Positions 3,979-6,350 of a DNA stretch of 6,350 nt are shown here, one piece after another. Numbering within the stretch: the stretch's first letter is position 1; each line of letters begins with the position of its first letter. The notes under the pieces are model-generated. The model was not told the origin of the DNA and made no database searches. It saw nothing but the letters and a program-made list of their open reading frames with translations. A program made the position numbers and the translations under genes. Origin of the DNA: Bacillota bacterium (lineage in GTDB: Bacteria > Bacillota > Bacilli > Bacillales_B > DSM-18226); NCBI GenBank assembly GCA_030705665.1, contig JAUZQA010000253.1, positions 1 to 6,350 on the forward strand, written 5' to 3'.

Positions 3979-6350
3979 TTGAAAATCAATAGTTTACATA
4001 TATATGGCTTTGGACAATTGGAAAATTTGAAGATTGAGAACTTAGCTGACTTTCAAGTGTTTTATGGGGAAAATGAAGCTGGTAAATCCACGATCATGGC
4101 TTTCATTCATGCAATTTTATTCGGATTCCCAACAAAACAGCAAACGGAATATCGTTATGAACCGAAACACAGCAGCAAATATGGCGGCAATCTAAAAATC
4201 TTCATCGAGGATAAGGGATTTATCGTCATTGAACGGGTGAAAGGAAAAACAGCCGCAGGGGACGTTTCTGTAACTTGTGAAAATGGTGCTATTGGCGGCG
4301 AAGATCTTCTCCAAGAGCTTTTGTTAAATGTAGATAAGGGACTATACCAAGCCATCTTTTCGTTTAATTTGCTTGGGTTGCAAAATATTCATCAAATGAA
4401 GGGAGACGAGATTGGAAAGTTTTTATTTTCGGCGGGGATGTTAGGAACGGACCGCCTGGCACTAGCGGAAAGCGGCCTGCAAAAAGGGTTAGATGCCCGC
4501 TTTAAATCGGGCGGAAAAAAGCCAATCATCAATGAAAAATTACAAGAAATACATAATTTGAATAAAGAGTTGAACACAGTAGCTGCTAAAAATAAGGAAT
4601 ATGAAAAGTTGGTTCAACGAAAAAATAGGCAAGATCATGAAATGACTGAAATTCAGGAAAAGATAACGGACATTCAAACAAAAGTTGAAAGCCTAAACGA
4701 GTGGAAAAAAGTAGAGGGCTTTGTGAAAGAAGAAAATTGGACGCTAAACGAGATTAAAAAGTTAGAGGACGTTGACTTTCCAAACCGAGGGATACAAAGG
4801 TTAGAAGCGCTAAAACCGCTGCTTTCTTCCAATAAAGCACAAATTGTAAGTTTAACCTCAAGAATCGAACATTTAAAAGGAGAAATTGAAATCCTTGAGC
4901 CGGATCTTTCAATGCTTCAACAGGAATCTGAAATTCTTGGAGCATTAGAGCAGTATCCGCTGTATCAACAATTAAAAATGCAACAAAAACAAGCTGATAT
5001 AAGGCTCAGCCAATTTGAAGAAAAACTGGCAGGTATAAGTGAAAAGTTGCATTTGCGTGACAATGCTGGAGAAATGTCCTCCATCAATACAAATATTTAT
5101 ATGAAAGATAAGGCGGAGCAGCTTTCGAGGCAAGGACAAACGCTTAAAGAAAGAAAAATACAGCTTGACCATAGGTTTTACGAAGAAAAAATTACCCTTG
5201 AGCAACTAGAGGAAAATATGCAAACGCTGCAAACGAAGCTGCTGCCAGACGTGGAAAGACGTGAAGTCGAGCAGAAAGTAAATGAAAGTCTGAACAGTGA
5301 CAAAATCGAAATGAAATTAGAGAGTGTTCGGGATAAAATCGAACTTTATAAAAAAGCAGCACAACAGGAAAAGAAAATCGAGAATAATCTAAAAAGACAA
5401 AAACAAACACTCTTTTTAGTGTTTTTCATAGTGTTCCTCGGACTTGGTATATACGGCTGGGGAACAAGTCAAAACCTGCTTGCCATCATAGGCGGACTTG
5501 GTATTATTGGATCCTTGGTTTTTTTTGCATCGAAGCTTCTAAATCCGGTAAGAAAGCCTAATGATAATACCCTGTCAAAGCTTCTGGAGGAAGAACAACA
5601 GTTATTGCAAAATGTTAAAAGTGTTGATTTAAAGAAAATGGCTGTTCTTCAAGAAAAATTAGTGCAGGACCAAAGTTTTCGGGAGCAACTGCAAGTGATG
5701 CAGGTAAAACATGATCAGCAGATTCATCAATATGATAAAATCATTAAAATGTTTGAAGAGTGGGAACTTGATACTTCCCTATACAAAAAGCAAATTACAG
5801 AAATAAGCAGGGAACTCTCAATCTCTGAACAAGTTGCAGATTCTTATTTGGTTGAAGCGTTTCAGTTAATTGAACAGTATAAGTCGATTGAAAGAGAGAG
5901 ACAGCAAGTACTCCAAAGCTTACATGCAGTGAAAAGTGAGCAAGAAGAAATGCTCAATAGGATCAACGATTTAGGAGAGCAATTTTTAAAAGAAAAAAAC
6001 GGGGAAACGCAAGAATTAGTCTATTTACTTAGGAATAGATTGAAAATGGAACAGGAAAAAAGCGTCCAATGGAAGGAAAAGCAGGTAAAGCTTGCCGATC
6101 TGGAGGATGATCTCAAGCAATTAAGACAGGAAGGGCTGCAGCTGGAATCTGAATTTTTACAGCTATTAAATGAAGCAGGTGCTGAAAATGAAGAAGCATT
6201 TTACGAGCTTGGTTCAAAGGCCGAAAAAAAAGCAAAGTATTTAGAAAGACTGGAAGACTTGGAGAAACAATTGCATCATTCTTTTTTAAACAAAGCAGAA
6301 AGAGAAAGCTATTTGCAAATTCATAATTGCGATGAACGCATTGCCGAACA
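3979..6350 (+). CDS. yhaN: Rad50/SbcC-like AAA ATPase with coiled coils and a central membrane hairpin (YhaN), 3' end missing
   Basis: Starts at TTG (3979) and stays open to the window end: 790 codons plus two bases. B. subtilis YhaN is about 960 aa, so roughly the last 170 residues, with the signature, Walker B and C-terminal ATPase lobe, lie outside. Residues 1-180 form the N-terminal ATPase half, with strand KINSLHIYGFG, Walker A GENEAGKST (30-38) and the family stretches YQAIFSFNLLGLQ (near 127-140) and FLFSAGMLGTDR. From about 185 to 475 and 520 to 790 the chain is Glu/Lys/Gln/Leu-rich coiled coil. Between these arms are two hydrophobic segments (about 478-494 and 500-517) split by a short GTSQN turn, followed by a basic stretch, so a membrane hairpin is likely. 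No CxxC zinc hook is visible. By family analogy, ATP binding closes the head dimer and regulates the YhaO nuclease on DNA. It is cotranscribed with yhaO. Metal, DNA and membrane binding are inferences. Confidence 0.9.
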   Translation, partial: MKINSLHIYGFGQLENLKIENLADFQVFYGENEAGKSTIMAFIHAILFGFPTKQQTEYRYEPKHSSKYGGNLKIFIEDKGFIVIERVKGKTAAGDVSVTCENGAIGGEDLLQELLLNVDKGLYQAIFSFNLLGLQNIHQMKGDEIGKFLFSAGMLGTDRLALAESGLQKGLDARFKSGGKKPIINEKLQEIHNLNKELNTVAAKNKEYEKLVQRKNRQDHEMTEIQEKITDIQTKVESLNEWKKVEGFVKEENWTLNEIKKLEDVDFPNRGIQRLEALKPLLSSNKAQIVSLTSRIEHLKGEIEILEPDLSMLQQESEILGALEQYPLYQQLKMQQKQADIRLSQFEEKLAGISEKLHLRDNAGEMSSINTNIYMKDKAEQLSRQGQTLKERKIQLDHRFYEEKITLEQLEENMQTLQTKLLPDVERREVEQKVNESLNSDKIEMKLESVRDKIELYKKAAQQEKKIENNLKRQKQTLFLVFFIVFLGLGIYGWGTSQNLLAIIGGLGIIGSLVFFASKLLNPVRKPNDNTLSKLLEEEQQLLQNVKSVDLKKMAVLQEKLVQDQSFREQLQVMQVKHDQQIHQYDKIIKMFEEWELDTSLYKKQITEISRELSISEQVADSYLVEAFQLIEQYKSIERERQQVLQSLHAVKSEQEEMLNRINDLGEQFLKEKNGETQELVYLLRNRLKMEQEKSVQWKEKQVKLADLEDDLKQLRQEGLQLESEFLQLLNEAGAENEEAFYELGSKAEKKAKYLERLEDLEKQLHHSFLNKAERESYLQIHNCDERIAE

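Noticed and set aside
3979..6350. YhaN as a true SbcC or SMC protein
   Set aside because: No zinc-hook CxxC or SMC hinge is visible, the arms are shorter than in SbcC, and the mid-coil hydrophobic pair and the neighbour YhaO fit the YhaN branch better.
1..6350. CRISPR array, tRNA/rRNA, prophage or transposon sequences, or an anti-phage defence island
   Set aside because: No regularly spaced repeats, cloverleaf-like segments, transposase or integrase frames or terminal inverted repeats were seen. The nuclease-ATPase pair superficially recalls defence systems, but it matches the chromosomal yhaO-yhaN repair-like genes in their usual context.

Overview
The window looks like chromosome of a low-GC Gram-positive bacterium of the Bacillaceae. 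Coding and intergenic DNA are AT-rich, Shine-Dalgarno sites are strong (AGGAGG, AAAGGAGG), one gene starts with TTG, and the gene order matches the yhaR - yhaQ - yhaP - yhaO - yhaN block I know from Bacillus subtilis. I see no insertion sequences, phage genes, CRISPR arrays or RNA genes. This is a housekeeping region rather than an obvious accessory island.

Left part (1-441): the last 26 codons of an enoyl-CoA hydratase/isomerase-like gene (yhaR type) end at a perfect 10-bp terminator hairpin. A small convergent gene on the minus strand follows (61 aa, YhzD-like). A 119-bp AT-rich divergent intergenic region then separates it from the first complete plus-strand gene.

Middle (442-2622): a two-gene ABC exporter operon of the NatA/NatB type. 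It has an ATPase (YhaQ, 299 aa) and a membrane permease (YhaP, 414 aa from the preferred start), which overlap by 8 bp. It closes with a 15-bp perfect stem and T-tract terminator.

Right part (2623-6350): a DNA-repair-like pair. YhaO (405 aa) is an Mre11/SbcD-type metallophosphoesterase. YhaN is a Rad50/SbcC-like AAA ATPase with long coiled coils; its first 790 codons are present and the window ends before its C-terminal ATPase lobe. YhaN begins 15 bp after the YhaO stop, at a TTG codon behind a near-perfect ribosome binding site. Together they should form a nuclease-ATPase complex. In B. subtilis the next gene is yhaM (3'-5' exoribonuclease), which would lie just past the window.

Three points deserve attention. 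First, a sequence matching the Bacillus LexA box at 11 of 13 informative positions (minus-strand reading) lies over the likely -35 region of yhaO, so the pair may be SOS-controlled. Second, an inverted repeat flanks the likely -10 element and would pair with the yhaO ribosome binding site only in transcripts that start upstream. Third, YhaN carries two adjacent hydrophobic segments in mid coiled coil, where Rad50 and SbcC have the zinc hook, which suggests a membrane-anchored Rad50-like machine. I find no clearly undescribed multi-gene system here; the novelty lies in these regulatory and architectural details.
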